Positions 6,250-14,293 of a stretch of 14,942 nt of DNA are shown in pieces. A program made the translations under genes and the position numbers. The stretch lies in assembly GCA_030612495.1 (NCBI GenBank), contig JAUWNT010000044.1, positions 1 to 14,942 on the forward strand, read 5' to 3'. The notes under the pieces were generated by a model that was not told the DNA's origin, searched no databases, and saw only the letters and a list, made by a program, of their open reading frames with translations. This DNA is from Candidatus Aminicenantota bacterium (GTDB lineage Bacteria > Acidobacteriota > Aminicenantia > UBA2199). Each line of letters opens with the position of its first letter. Position 1 is the first letter of the stretch.

Positions 6250-8112
6250 ATGGAAAGAGAAAAACTTGAAAAATTTGAATTTGAATCAGAGGTAAAACAA
6301 TTATTACATATACTTGTATACTCTCTTTATAAGAATAAAGAGATTTTTTTAAGAGAATTAATTTCAAATGCAGTTGATGCTTTAAATAAGATAAAGTTTG
6401 AGATTTTAATAAATAAAGATATTGAGGATAAAGATGAAGCTCTTAGAATAGATATATCTTTAAATAGAACACAAAATAAACTTATAATTGAGGATACTGG
6501 TATTGGAATGACAAGGGATGAATTGATAAAAAACCTAGGGACTATTGCTCATTCAGGAACATCTAACTTTTTAAAAAAGCTATCTGAATCTAAAGAGGAA
6601 GAAAAGATTGATTTTATCGGGAAGTTTGGAGTGGGCTTTTACTCTAGTTTTATGGTTGCAAAAGAGATACATGTTTATACAAAATCTTTTAAAAAGGGCA
6701 GTAAAGCTTTTTTATGGAGATCAAAGGGGGATGCAGATTATACAATAGAAGAAACAATCAAAAAGATTAGAGGTACAAGAATTGAGCTTTTATTAAAAAA
6801 GGATGAAAAAGAGTTCCTGGAAAAATTTACAATAAAGCATACAATATTAAAACATTCAAAATTCATTCCTTTTCCCATTTATGTTGAAAAAGATAAGATC
6901 GAAACATCTGAAGCAATTTGGACTCAGCCGAAATCAACTCTTAAAAAAGAAGATTATTATGGGTTTTATAAATTTCTTGGAAACACGCAGGAAGAACCTG
7001 AAACATATATTCATCTTTCATCTGATGCACCTGTTCAGTTTAATGCGATATTCTTTGTACCAAAGACATCTTTTGAATCTGCAGGTTTTTTTAAAACTGA
7101 ACCTGGAGTTGATCTATATTCAAAAAAAATACTTATACAAAAAGGGTGTAAGGACATTATCCCTGAATATTTAAGATTTGTTAAAGGTGTTATTGATTCA
7201 GAAGATATTCCAATAAATATTTCGAGAGAAACTATTCAAAATAATATCAAAATTGATAAAATAAAAAAACATTCTTTAAAAAAAATATTTCAACAATTAA
7301 CAAAAATTAAAGAAAAGGATAGAGAAAAATATCTGAATATATGGAAAAATTTTGCTAAGAATTTAAAAGAGGGTATTGCTTATGATTTTGAAAATAGAGA
7401 AAAGATTTCAGATCTTCTTCTTTTTCATTCTTCAAAAAAATCAAAAAAGGATTTTATTGATCTAAAAGAATATTTAGATAGGGCGGGTGAAAAACAAAAA
7501 GAGATTTTTTATGTAACAGGCCTTGATATTGAATCTATCGAGAAAAATCCAGCACTTGAAGCATTTAGAAAAAAAGATATAGAGGTTTTATATTTAAATG
7601 ATCCTCTGGATGAAATTGTTATAGATCATTTAAGAGAATATAAGGGTAAGATTTTTAAGATGGCTGAGAGTGCAGACATTAAAATTGATAAGGAAAAAGA
7701 TGGGGGAAAAGATGAAAATTATTTAAAGGATAATGAGAATCTTATTTTATATTTAAAGACTATATATGGAGAAAGAATTGCTGATGTTAAGATTTCGAAA
7801 AGATTGGTTGATAGCCCATGTATTCTTTCTCATCCGAATGATGGGCCATCAGTTCAGATGGAGAAAATTATGAAAATGGTAAATAAGGATTATAAATTTT
7901 CGAAGAAAATTTTTGAAATAAACCCTGAGAATAAATTAATAAAAAATATGGTGAGAATTCATAAAGCAACACCGGATTCTCCTGAATTAAAAGCTATTTC
8001 TCTTCAATTATTAGATAATATGATGTTAAGGGAAGGAATTATTGACAATATTGATACTATAATTCCCCGTATTCAGGATATTATGCTGCAGGCTTGTAAA
8101 AACATTAAATAG
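6250..8112 (+). CDS. htpG: Chaperone protein HtpG (Hsp90)
   Basis: This is the cytosolic ATP-dependent Hsp90 chaperone, 620 residues, close to the roughly 624 of E. coli HtpG. The N-terminal GHKL ATPase domain shows all key motifs: LRELISNAVDAL (ATP/Mg-binding Asn), DTGIGMT, GTIAHSGTSNF and GKFGVGFYSSFM (lid and nucleotide contacts). The middle domain has IWTQPKS, APVQFNAIFFVP and the catalytic-loop region INISRETIQNN. The C-terminal dimerisation domain continues to the end without a break; no eukaryotic MEEVD tail is present. The ribosome site AGGAGGT is optimal. malQ starts 13 bases after the stop and is probably co-transcribed. Nothing in the sequence looks degenerate. Confidence 0.97.
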   Translation: MEREKLEKFEFESEVKQLLHILVYSLYKNKEIFLRELISNAVDALNKIKFEILINKDIEDKDEALRIDISLNRTQNKLIIEDTGIGMTRDELIKNLGTIAHSGTSNFLKKLSESKEEEKIDFIGKFGVGFYSSFMVAKEIHVYTKSFKKGSKAFLWRSKGDADYTIEETIKKIRGTRIELLLKKDEKEFLEKFTIKHTILKHSKFIPFPIYVEKDKIETSEAIWTQPKSTLKKEDYYGFYKFLGNTQEEPETYIHLSSDAPVQFNAIFFVPKTSFESAGFFKTEPGVDLYSKKILIQKGCKDIIPEYLRFVKGVIDSEDIPINISRETIQNNIKIDKIKKHSLKKIFQQLTKIKEKDREKYLNIWKNFAKNLKEGIAYDFENREKISDLLLFHSSKKSKKDFIDLKEYLDRAGEKQKEIFYVTGLDIESIEKNPALEAFRKKDIEVLYLNDPLDEIVIDHLREYKGKIFKMAESADIKIDKEKDGGKDENYLKDNENLILYLKTIYGERIADVKISKRLVDSPCILSHPNDGPSVQMEKIMKMVNKDYKFSKKIFEINPENKLIKNMVRIHKATPDSPELKAISLQLLDNMMLREGIIDNIDTIIPRIQDIMLQACKNIK

Positions 8113-8125
8113 AATAATTTATAAA

Positions 8126-9649
8126 ATGAAAATAAGTAGAAGCAGTGGTTTGCTGTTGCATATTACCTCTCTTCCTGGAAAATATGGTGTTGGGACTTTA
8201 GGAAAAGAGGCTTATGATTTTATTGATCTGTTAAAACAGGGAAGTCAAAAATATTGGCAAATACTACCTATTAACCCTGTTTCTCCTGTATTGGGTTTTT
8301 GCCCATATTCTTCAATTTCTTCCTTTGCAGGTAATCCAATTCTTATAAGTCTTGAAACTCTGCAGCAAAAAGATTGGATCCATGACGATATTCTTTCATC
8401 TTTACATGTTGAATTTCATAATGACTTTGTAGATTTTGATAGAGTGTTTTTGAAAAAGATGAAGTTATTATTCATTTCATTTGAGAATTTCAAGCAATAT
8501 TCTGATGAGAAATTAAAAAAAAGTTTTAATGGGTTTTGTGAAGCTAATAAATATTGGCTTGATGATTATGCCATTTTTTCAACAATTTCAAGCTATAATA
8601 ATAGTAACAACTGGTTGGCTTGGGATAAGGAGATCCGTTTTAGAAATCCAGAAGCGATAAAAAAATGGGGAGAAAAACTTAAAATAGAAATAGAGTTTCA
8701 GAAATTTCTTCAATTCGTTTTTTTTTACCAATGGAAAGAGTTAAAAAAATATGCAAATAAAAATGGAGTGAAAATCATAGGAGATTTACCTATTTATGTC
8801 AGTTTTGATAGTGCAGACACATGGTCAAATCCGAACATATTTCAATTGGATAAAAAGAGATATAAATCCATTGCTGTTTCAGGAGTTCCTCCTGATTATT
8901 TTAGTAAGACAGGCCAGATGTGGGGAAATCCTCTTTATGATTGGTTTGAGAATAATGGTTTAAAAAATGAAACTATAATGTGGTGGCAAAAGAGGTTCAA
9001 ACATATTTTTGGTATGGTTGATATCGTAAGGATTGACCATTTTAGAGGATTTGAATCTTATTGGTCAATACCTTCGAAAGAAAAAACTGCAGTTAATGGA
9101 AAATGGATGAAAGGGCCTGGTGTTGAATTTTTTAAAAGGTTAGAGGATAAATTGGGGGATTTACCATTAATAGCTGAAGATCTTGGAAATATAACGTGTG
9201 AAGTTGAACAATTAAGAGATGATTTGAACTTGCCAGGAATGAAGATTCTCCAATTTGCTTTTGATTTTAATAAAAAAAACCCATATTTACCCCATAATTT
9301 TAAAACGAAAAATTGTATTGTTTATACTGGAACTCATGACAATAATACAACTAATGGATGGTTTTACGGTTCAGAAATAGATGAAAACACAAGGGAATAT
9401 ATTATAAAGTATCTCGGAGCTGAAAACAGGGATGAATTTCATTGGAAACTTATACGCATTGCTCTGAGTTCTGTGGCTGATTTAACAATATTTCCTGTTC
9501 AGGATATTCTGGGTTATGGAGAAAAATTTAGAATGAATAATCCAGCAAGTTCTGCGAATAATTGGAGGTGGAAATTAACTCCTGGAAAGTTAAACAAGTA
9601 TGTAATAAAAAAGTTAAAAGATATGTGTGAATTGTACAATAGAGCATAG
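8126..9649 (+). CDS. malQ: 4-alpha-glucanotransferase (amylomaltase)
   Basis: This GH77 enzyme transfers alpha-1,4-glucan segments between malto-oligosaccharides in cytosolic glycogen or maltodextrin metabolism. It has 507 residues, matching the short (about 500) Thermus-type amylomaltases rather than the longer E. coli MalQ. The start carries the family signature (SSGLLLHITSLP), followed by YWQILPINP and YSSISSFAGNP. The catalytic residues are all present: nucleophile Asp304 in VRIDHFRG, acid/base Glu351 in LIAEDLG, and transition-state Asp405 in GTHDNNT. The C-terminus has the NNPASSANNWRWKL segment. The ATG is 13 bases after htpG with no good Shine-Dalgarno, suggesting dependence on readthrough from htpG. 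The pairing with htpG implies no obvious shared pathway. Confidence 0.96.
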   Translation: MKISRSSGLLLHITSLPGKYGVGTLGKEAYDFIDLLKQGSQKYWQILPINPVSPVLGFCPYSSISSFAGNPILISLETLQQKDWIHDDILSSLHVEFHNDFVDFDRVFLKKMKLLFISFENFKQYSDEKLKKSFNGFCEANKYWLDDYAIFSTISSYNNSNNWLAWDKEIRFRNPEAIKKWGEKLKIEIEFQKFLQFVFFYQWKELKKYANKNGVKIIGDLPIYVSFDSADTWSNPNIFQLDKKRYKSIAVSGVPPDYFSKTGQMWGNPLYDWFENNGLKNETIMWWQKRFKHIFGMVDIVRIDHFRGFESYWSIPSKEKTAVNGKWMKGPGVEFFKRLEDKLGDLPLIAEDLGNITCEVEQLRDDLNLPGMKILQFAFDFNKKNPYLPHNFKTKNCIVYTGTHDNNTTNGWFYGSEIDENTREYIIKYLGAENRDEFHWKLIRIALSSVADLTIFPVQDILGYGEKFRMNNPASSANNWRWKLTPGKLNKYVIKKLKDMCELYNRA

Positions 9650-9730
9650 CTTTGAAATAAGAGAAGTATAAGGGGCATGTTTAGAATGTGTCCTAATTGA
9701 AACAAAAGAAAAAAATTATATGAAGAGGTG

Positions 9731-9759
9731 TTGATTTTGCCCGAATAAAAAGTTATAAT
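9731..9759 (+). promoter_or_regulatory. Sigma-70 promoter for yitT
   Basis: TTGATT (9731-9736) and a perfect TATAAT (9754-9759) are separated by 17 bases. Transcription would begin near 9766, about 33 bases before the yitT ATG, which is preceded by GGAGA. The promoter separates yitT from the htpG-malQ unit. Confidence 0.65.
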
Positions 9760-9798
9760 GCACGCTTTTAAGTTTGAAAATGGAGAAAAATTCATAAA

Positions 9799-10704
9799 AT
9801 GAGATTGAATAAGAAATTTTTTTTTCATAATATTTGGCCCTGGATTCTAATTACTTTTGGATCAATATTATCAGCTGCAGGGTATGTTATTTTTATTTTG
9901 CCAAGAAATATGGTTGAAGGTGGTGTTACTGGAATTGGTATTATAGTTAAACATATGACTGGGTTACCCATTGTTGGCACTACTTCTCTTGTAATTACAG
10001 GTTTTGTGTTTATTATAGCTTTCAAGATTCTTGGTAAAGGATTTGGCGCTAAATCCATATATGCTACAATTTTGATGAACTTAGCATTGGATGTTTTTTT
10101 GATTGTAAAAATTCCTTCAGCACCTGGAGATAATTTACTTGCTGCTATATATGGTGGGGTGATAGTTGGTTTTGGTCTTGGATTGATATATTCCTCAGGT
10201 GCATCAACAGGGGGGTCTGATGCTATAGCACAAATTTTATGGAAGTTAAGAAAGATTCCTATAGGAAAAACATTAATTATTATTGATATATTTGTTTTTG
10301 GTGCGGCTTCAATTATATTTATACCATTTGAAAATATTATGTATTCAATGATTTTTGTTTTTGTTGAAATTAAGGTAATAGACATGGTATTGAATGGAAT
10401 AAATGCAAGTCAGAGAATTATGATACTTACAAATGAACCAGCTAAGATAAAAGAGGCAATTTTATCTCGTTTAAACAGAGGGATAACAATATTTAAAGGG
10501 ATTGGAGCATATAGTGGAAAGGAAAAACTGGTATTGACTTCTGTTGTTCCAAAGAAAAAAATCCCTGTTATAAGACGAATTATTGCCTCTATAGATGAAA
10601 AGGCATTTGTTATTGTGCAGGATGTTAATCAGGTTTATGGTGAGGGTTTTGAACCCTTACCTGAAAAACACAGGATAAAGAAAGAACTAAAATCCAAAAA
10701 ATAA
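9799..10704 (+). CDS. yitT: YitT family membrane protein (DUF161 plus DUF2179)
   Basis: This 301-residue protein has about five or six membrane segments (about residues 11-210), followed by a soluble C-terminal DUF2179 domain (about 215-285). The membrane part shows family signatures: GVTGIGIIVKHMTGLP early, GLIYSSGASTGGSDAIAQIL in the middle, and VLNGINASQRIMILT at the boundary. DUF2179 carries NRGITIFKGIGAYSGKEKLVL, IDEKAFVIVQDVNQVYGEGF and a basic tail. The biochemical role of YitT proteins is not established; transport has been suggested. The last nine codons and the stop lie inside the direct repeat 10677-10720 that recurs at 14527-14570, so the 3' end of this gene coincides with the left boundary of the accessory island. 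The frame is intact. Confidence 0.92.
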   Translation: MRLNKKFFFHNIWPWILITFGSILSAAGYVIFILPRNMVEGGVTGIGIIVKHMTGLPIVGTTSLVITGFVFIIAFKILGKGFGAKSIYATILMNLALDVFLIVKIPSAPGDNLLAAIYGGVIVGFGLGLIYSSGASTGGSDAIAQILWKLRKIPIGKTLIIIDIFVFGAASIIFIPFENIMYSMIFVFVEIKVIDMVLNGINASQRIMILTNEPAKIKEAILSRLNRGITIFKGIGAYSGKEKLVLTSVVPKKKIPVIRRIIASIDEKAFVIVQDVNQVYGEGFEPLPEKHRIKKELKSKK

Positions 10705-10720
10705 AAATTTGGATAATCTG
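10677..10720 (+). repeat. Left copy of 44-bp direct repeat (yitT 3' end), putative att site
   Basis: These 44 bases match 14527-14570 with a single difference (A10686 versus T14536), and weaker similarity runs about 11 bases further. The repeat covers the last nine codons and stop of yitT and the following 16 bases. It contains an inverted repeat ATCCAAA (10692-10698) / TTTGGAT (10708-10714). On the minus strand this is followed by TTTT, so it might weakly terminate transcription arriving from fic. Confidence 0.85.
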
Positions 10721-10794
10721 TATATGTATCCCAATATTTTCTGTAGAGGCTTTATATTACTGGTTTTATTTAAGAAGATAAAAATAAAAAAATA

Positions 10795-11925
10795 TTAGAA
10801 TAATTTAATATATTCATCAAATATAAAAACTCTGTTTCGTCTATAGCCAGTTTTTTCAACAAGTATTTTATGATCAACAAAAACTTTAACTAAACTATTT
10901 GCAGCTTTTGAAGATAAATCTGTAATATTTTGAACATCTTTAATTGTTATTATTGGATTTTTAAAAAGATAATGGAATAATGTAATTCCATTTTTTGCTC
11001 TTTTACCCATTTGTAAAAGATGTCCCTGTTCAATAGAGCTTCTTAAATTCACGATTTTTTTTAAAGTTAAAACAGAATTTTCTGCAGTTTCAATTATTCC
11101 AGCTAAGAAAAATTTTATCCATTGAGTAATATTATTTTTAGTCCTTACAAAAGTAAGATTGTCATAATATAGAGTTTTATTCTTTTCAAAAAAATCAGAT
11201 AAATATAATAAAGGTTCATTTAAAATTTTATTTGAAACCAAGTATAATGTAATTAATAATCTACCAATTCTACCGTTCCCATCCAGAAAAGGGTGTATAG
11301 TTTCAAATTGATAATGAGCTATAGCAATTTTTACTAAATGCGGAATCATATTTTCTTTATCATGTAAGAATAATTCAAGATCAGACATCAAATCAGGCAA
11401 TTCATCATGTGCAGGAGGGATAAAAACAGCATCAGATATACTTGCTCCTCCGATCCAATTCTGGGATATTCTAAATTCACCTGGATTTTTCCGCACTCCC
11501 CTCCCACTAGAAAGCAATATTTCATGCGTGTTTTTTATGAGTCTGTTTGATAAAGGTAATGATTCAAGTTCATTAATAGCTGAGTTCATAGCTTTAACAT
11601 AATTATTCACCTCATTCCAATCATCACGTTTTTCTGGGTCAATTTCAATTTCTTCTACAAGAGCCTCTTCAATATTAGTCTGTGTCCCCTCAATTCTACT
11701 TGAAACTACTGCTTCCTTAAATATATGCATTTTAATAAACATATCTGTATCAGGAATAAAACGTGAGAATGAGTTTAATTCTCCAAGTTTTAGGGATGCT
11801 TTTTCTAATAAAGTATTTATTGATTCATCTGTCCAATAAAAAGAATGATTTATTTTTTCAGGTAAAAAATAAGAGTATTCATATCCTTTTTTGAATGATC
11901 CAGCAATAAAATTTTTAATATCCAT
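10795..11925 (-). CDS. Fic family protein (AMPylase) with N-terminal inhibitory motif and C-terminal winged helix
   Basis: This 376-residue Fic-domain protein is expected to transfer AMP (or a related group) from a nucleotide to hydroxyl side chains of target proteins. The Fic core motif is complete, HPFLDGNGRIGR at residues 211-222, with the catalytic His211. Before it stand the flap-like region GGASISDAVFIPPAH (159-173) and the FRISQNWIG segment. An inhibitory helix motif (S/T)xxxE(G/N) is present as SSRIEG (75-80), whose Glu79 would block productive ATP binding, making this a class II self-inhibited Fic. Residues about 310-370 form a winged helix (TIKDVQNITDLSSKAANSLVKVF), suggesting DNA binding and possible autoregulation through the repeats at 11957-12010. 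AAGAGGG precedes the ATG by four bases. It is the only apparently intact known-family gene in the island. Confidence 0.92.
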   Translation of the reverse strand: MDIKNFIAGSFKKGYEYSYFLPEKINHSFYWTDESINTLLEKASLKLGELNSFSRFIPDTDMFIKMHIFKEAVVSSRIEGTQTNIEEALVEEIEIDPEKRDDWNEVNNYVKAMNSAINELESLPLSNRLIKNTHEILLSSGRGVRKNPGEFRISQNWIGGASISDAVFIPPAHDELPDLMSDLELFLHDKENMIPHLVKIAIAHYQFETIHPFLDGNGRIGRLLITLYLVSNKILNEPLLYLSDFFEKNKTLYYDNLTFVRTKNNITQWIKFFLAGIIETAENSVLTLKKIVNLRSSIEQGHLLQMGKRAKNGITLFHYLFKNPIITIKDVQNITDLSSKAANSLVKVFVDHKILVEKTGYRRNRVFIFDEYIKLF

Positions 11926-11956
11926 AATTCCCTCTTAAGTAAAACACAAATTTTTA

Positions 11957-12010
11957 TATTTTACTTTAATCCCTAAAAGTAAAATAAGGACAATTGTATT
12001 TTACTTTAAT
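11957..12010. promoter_or_regulatory. Repeat operator upstream of fic
   Basis: TATTTTACTTTAAT occurs at 11957-11970 and again, identical, at 11997-12010, 40 bp apart. Between them AAAGTAAAATA (11976-11986) forms a perfect 11-bp inverted repeat with the first copy, with an 8-bp spacer. The cluster begins 32 bases upstream of the fic start codon and overlaps any possible fic promoter, so it is well placed for repression. The Fic C-terminal winged helix is a natural candidate ligand. The repeats are AT-rich, but the 14-bp identity plus the 11-bp inverted arm is hard to dismiss as composition. Confidence 0.6.
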
Positions 12011-12407
12011 TTAATAATAATTGCCAGTAAAAAATTAAAATATTTAGAATATTACTTTTTTTTTCATAAGTATTTATTTCTGAATCCCAAGCTATTGATT
12101 TTGATATACTAAACACAGGTTTTGAGAAATCTTTTTGTTTTCAGCTCTGGATATATGCACTGGATTTTACTTCGATCTTTATTCCATTTTCCAGTTTCAG
12201 ATCATAAACATCCCAGCTGATACGTTCCTGATTTTCAATTCCGCAGGCTAAAGCAACGAGGTACTCAGCAAGTATTCCCCGTTTTGTATTACCTAAAACA
12301 TCAGAATATGCCCATTGCCAAAAATCTGAAAGCTTTGCTTTTTTAGTCTGGGAGATTATTTGTTCCTTCCCTGTTTTAATCGTTGGTTTAATTGCTGGTA
12401 GCTCCAT
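12006..12407 (-). pseudogene. Remnant of a PD-(D/E)XK-like protein interrupted by TGA
   Basis: The first 88 codons (12407 to 12144) encode LSDFWQWAYSDVLGNTKRGILAEYLVALACGI and then WDVYDLKLENGIKIEVKSSAY. The latter has the D...ExK spacing of PD-(D/E)XK nuclease-like folds. A TGA at 12141-12143 ends this frame, but the same frame stays open to TAA 12006-12008. The next 26 codons look protein-like (KQKDFSKPVF, then IAWDSEINTY), and I would expect Trp at the TGA position from homologues as I remember them. A single TGG to TGA change would explain the break. The expected further C-terminal part is missing, replaced by the fic upstream region. AGGGG precedes the ATG. I call it a pseudogene with nonsense mutation and lost 3' end; a genuine 88-residue product is possible but would lack the end of the fold. 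Confidence 0.6.
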
Positions 12408-12472
12408 TTACACATTCCCCTTTCCAATTGTTGAATTTGTATTATCAACATTTCATGCATTCTTCAATTTCT

Positions 12473-12703
12473 TCATATTAAGATATAATTGAATATTTGC
12501 GGAGGCTGAGATACATAGGTAACATTTCTTGTATAAATTGAAACAGGTCTTATTGGTATATCCAATCCCTTATCATCAACTCCCAGCTTTGAATTTCTTT
12601 ATGCTTCTTTAATTCTATCTTTTTCTATTTGATTTGTATCGATAACATATTTTTTCGAAAAAAAATGACAGTTTAAACAGCTTTTTTTGTGTACATTTGA
12701 CAT
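12473..12703 (-). pseudogene. Short CxxC zinc-ribbon-like remnant
   Basis: A start codon with AGGAG upstream (ATG at 12703) opens a 34-codon frame with a CLNCHFFSKKY motif, ending at TAA 12599-12601. The Cys-x-x-Cys-His arrangement resembles the N-terminus of small accessory-island proteins of about 70 residues that carry CxNCHF and a later cysteine, which is missing here. The same frame continues open after the stop to TGA at 12473-12475 with 41 more codons (IPIRPVSIYTRN and so on) that I cannot match. I read this as a broken small gene, or two fragments joined by deletion. It fills most of the space between the PIN-like and PD-(D/E)XK-like remnants; 12408-12472 holds nothing recognisable. 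Confidence 0.4.
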
Positions 12704-12730
12704 ATTTGACTCACTCCTTTTAAATAATTT

Positions 12731-13726
12731 TTAATATAAATTTAAAATCTCTACTAATGATTCATACTCTCTCAAACAGAAAACCAAGGCATTATATTTA
12801 TTATCAAGCTCTAATTCTTTAATATGATCATACATTTTTCGATCAGTTAATAAGATTGAACAATATGGAAATATTGAAGAGATATGATTTAAATCCATTG
12901 CATCACCCGGTTTTATTTGAGAGGTTTGAGTAAACAATTTTGCATATAATTTTGCACTTATATCTACTTCAGGAATTGTTTTATAATATTTACTAGATAA
13001 AAATTCTAGAAAACATTCTTTGTTATCTTTGATACCATTTTCCTTTATATAACTTAATAATTTATTTATTTTTCTATAAATAGCAACAATTCTAAATTCA
13101 AATTTAGACGGATCTAATAGAATCTCTGTATATTTCACCATTACAGTATGATATAACTCTAATCCCCCATTATATTCAATTTTAAGTGCTTCATCATATG
13201 TGATTTTATCTTTATTTTTTTCCTCTTTAAGAAATTTTAATTGTTTAAATTGTTTTTTCTTAACCTTTTCATCATGATCAATTGCTTCCTTACTACTTTT
13301 GATAGGAAAACTTATGAAAATTTTCCCACCTAAATGATCAATTACTTTTGAAGATTTAAAAATATCTTTAAAATCAATTGAATATCTCGAATTTCTTCTC
13401 TGGACTTAATTGTTGCACCTAAAGAAAGAGAAAGTGTAATTTTATTACATTCATTATTGAATTTTTCATAGTCACTTTCGTTTAATTTTGTAAACTCTAA
13501 CTCTTCAAATTGATGAGCTAATGGACATAATAATTTAAATTCTCTTACATTTTTATATATTAATTTATAAATAGTATCTTCTCTATTATAATTATAATTC
13601 TTTCTTTTATCTTTTATCTTTTATCTGTCCTTTTAAATTATTATAAGCAATATTACTTATTATTGAAGTATCTATCCATACTAATGGTATCTTAGATTTG
13701 ATAATGTCAACTTTAATATCAGTCAT
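12731..13726 (-). pseudogene. PIN-like domain gene broken by two frameshifts
   Basis: Three minus-strand frame segments join into one protein of about 330 residues. Segment 1 starts at ATG 13726, 11 bases after the DUF4268-type gene, and reads PLVWIDTSIISNIAYNN, a PIN-type first strand with its Asp. It stops at 13607-13609 inside a triple 7-bp repeat. Segment 2 (about 13606 to 13390) reads FKLLCPLAHQFEELEF and GATIKSREEIRDIQ. Segment 3 (13405 to 12731) contains KPGDAMDLNHISSIFPYC and LLTDRKM, giving the later Asp residues expected of a PIN-like nuclease, and ends LVEILNLY. The first break is undone exactly by removing one repeat unit; the second (about 13375-13392) needs one added base. The last 136 codons (from 13141) are open from an internal ATG but lack the first catalytic strand. 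PIN-like assignment is moderate; the broken state is clear. Confidence 0.65.
13604..13624 (-). repeat. Triple 7-bp tandem repeat in the PIN-like gene
   Basis: On the minus strand ATAAAAG is repeated exactly three times, 35 codons into the PIN-like reading frame. Seven is one more than a multiple of three, so each copy gained or lost changes the frame. Two copies (or five) would join the first and second frame segments; three, as here, produce an immediate TAA. Confidence 0.85.
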
Positions 13727-13737
13727 AAATATATTGT

Positions 13738-14028
13738 TTATAAATATTTCGAAAACACTTTATAAAAATTCTCGGCATTTCCTAATAACCATTTAAATGA
13801 TTCATCATTAGAATTTTCTGATTTTATATTTACTCCTTTTTTCTCAATTTTAATCCTTGATGCTTTTGCTTTAGGGAGTTCCTGCCATTCTAATTTTAAA
13901 TTAAGTTGCCTTTCAATTTCTTCGCTCAAAATTTCAAGATTCTCTTCTTTTGCAAGCCATTTTGTATAATCTGTAGCTTCATTTTTCCAAATTGTCCTAA
14001 GATCGACTTTTTTAAGTTCACCCAACAT
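13738..14028 (-). CDS. DUF4268-type protein with large internal in-frame deletion
   Basis: This is a 96-residue open frame with a strong ribosome site (AAAGGAGAG, 6 bases before ATG). Residues 9-38 (DLRTIWKNEATDYTKWLAKEEN, then LEILSEEI) match the extreme N-terminus of DUF4268-containing proteins. Residues 38-96 (LEWQELPKAKASRI ... FYKVF) match their extreme C-terminus. Proteins of this type are usually over 300 residues, with a nuclease-like domain between these ends. That middle part is absent, and the two ends meet in frame near residue 38. It may be a decayed remnant kept open by chance or a miniature protein that keeps the end domains. It is followed 11 bases later by the PIN-like pseudogene, so the two were probably one operon. 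The family call is from memory of conserved motifs. Confidence 0.55.
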   Translation of the reverse strand: MLGELKKVDLRTIWKNEATDYTKWLAKEENLEILSEEIERQLNLKLEWQELPKAKASRIKIEKKGVNIKSENSNDESFKWLLGNAENFYKVFSKYL

Positions 14029-14143
14029 TTTTACTCTCCTTTATATCAAATTAATTCTTAAATTTAATAAACTTTTAAAACTATATCCATATGATTTCAA
14101 AAAAAAATAGTTATAGCGACATATATTACATTTAAGCAAATAC

Positions 14144-14293
14144 CTATATAATATACTGTTTTTTGAGATTTAAATTTTCTTTTCCATATTCCTTTTCAAA
14201 TCCTTTGTTTGTTAACTCTTCCTCAACTTTCCATAAGCGTTTATTATGAAACTGGTTGTATGTTTTAGTTAATCCAAATTGTATTCTTAACAT
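14144..14293 (-). pseudogene. Fragment, possibly from a DNA methyltransferase-type gene
   Basis: A 49-codon minus-strand frame starts at ATG 14293, overlapping the TGA of the preceding fragment by one base, and ends at TAG 14144-14146. Its start, LRIQFGLTKTYNQFHN, resembles the FGLTxTYNxxHdP segment near the C-terminus of large restriction-modification methyltransferases; the rest (RLWKVEEELTNKGFEKEYG) I cannot place. There is no ribosome site. I read it as a gene fragment. The stretch 14029-14143 shows only the ribosome site of the DUF4268-type gene and otherwise nothing I can identify. Confidence 0.35.

Noticed and set aside
9670..9705. Terminator after malQ (GGGGCAT ... ATGTGTCC)
   Set aside because: The arms pair imperfectly and no T-run follows, so the support is too weak to list.
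12141..12143. TGA read as Trp (alternative genetic code) in the nuclease-like gene
   Set aside because: The envC-like gene ends with TGA (immediately followed by TAG), and genes throughout the window use TGG for Trp. The surrounding island is full of broken genes, so a nonsense mutation is simpler.
13604..13624. CRISPR or iteron array
   Set aside because: The units are 7 bp, directly adjacent with no spacers, only three copies, and lie inside a coding frame. No CRISPR-like repeat-spacer pattern exists elsewhere in the window.
12731..14028. DUF4268-type and PIN-like pair as an intact toxin-antitoxin module
   Set aside because: The upstream product is an internally deleted remnant of a long family, not an antitoxin-like protein, and the PIN-like gene carries two frameshifts.
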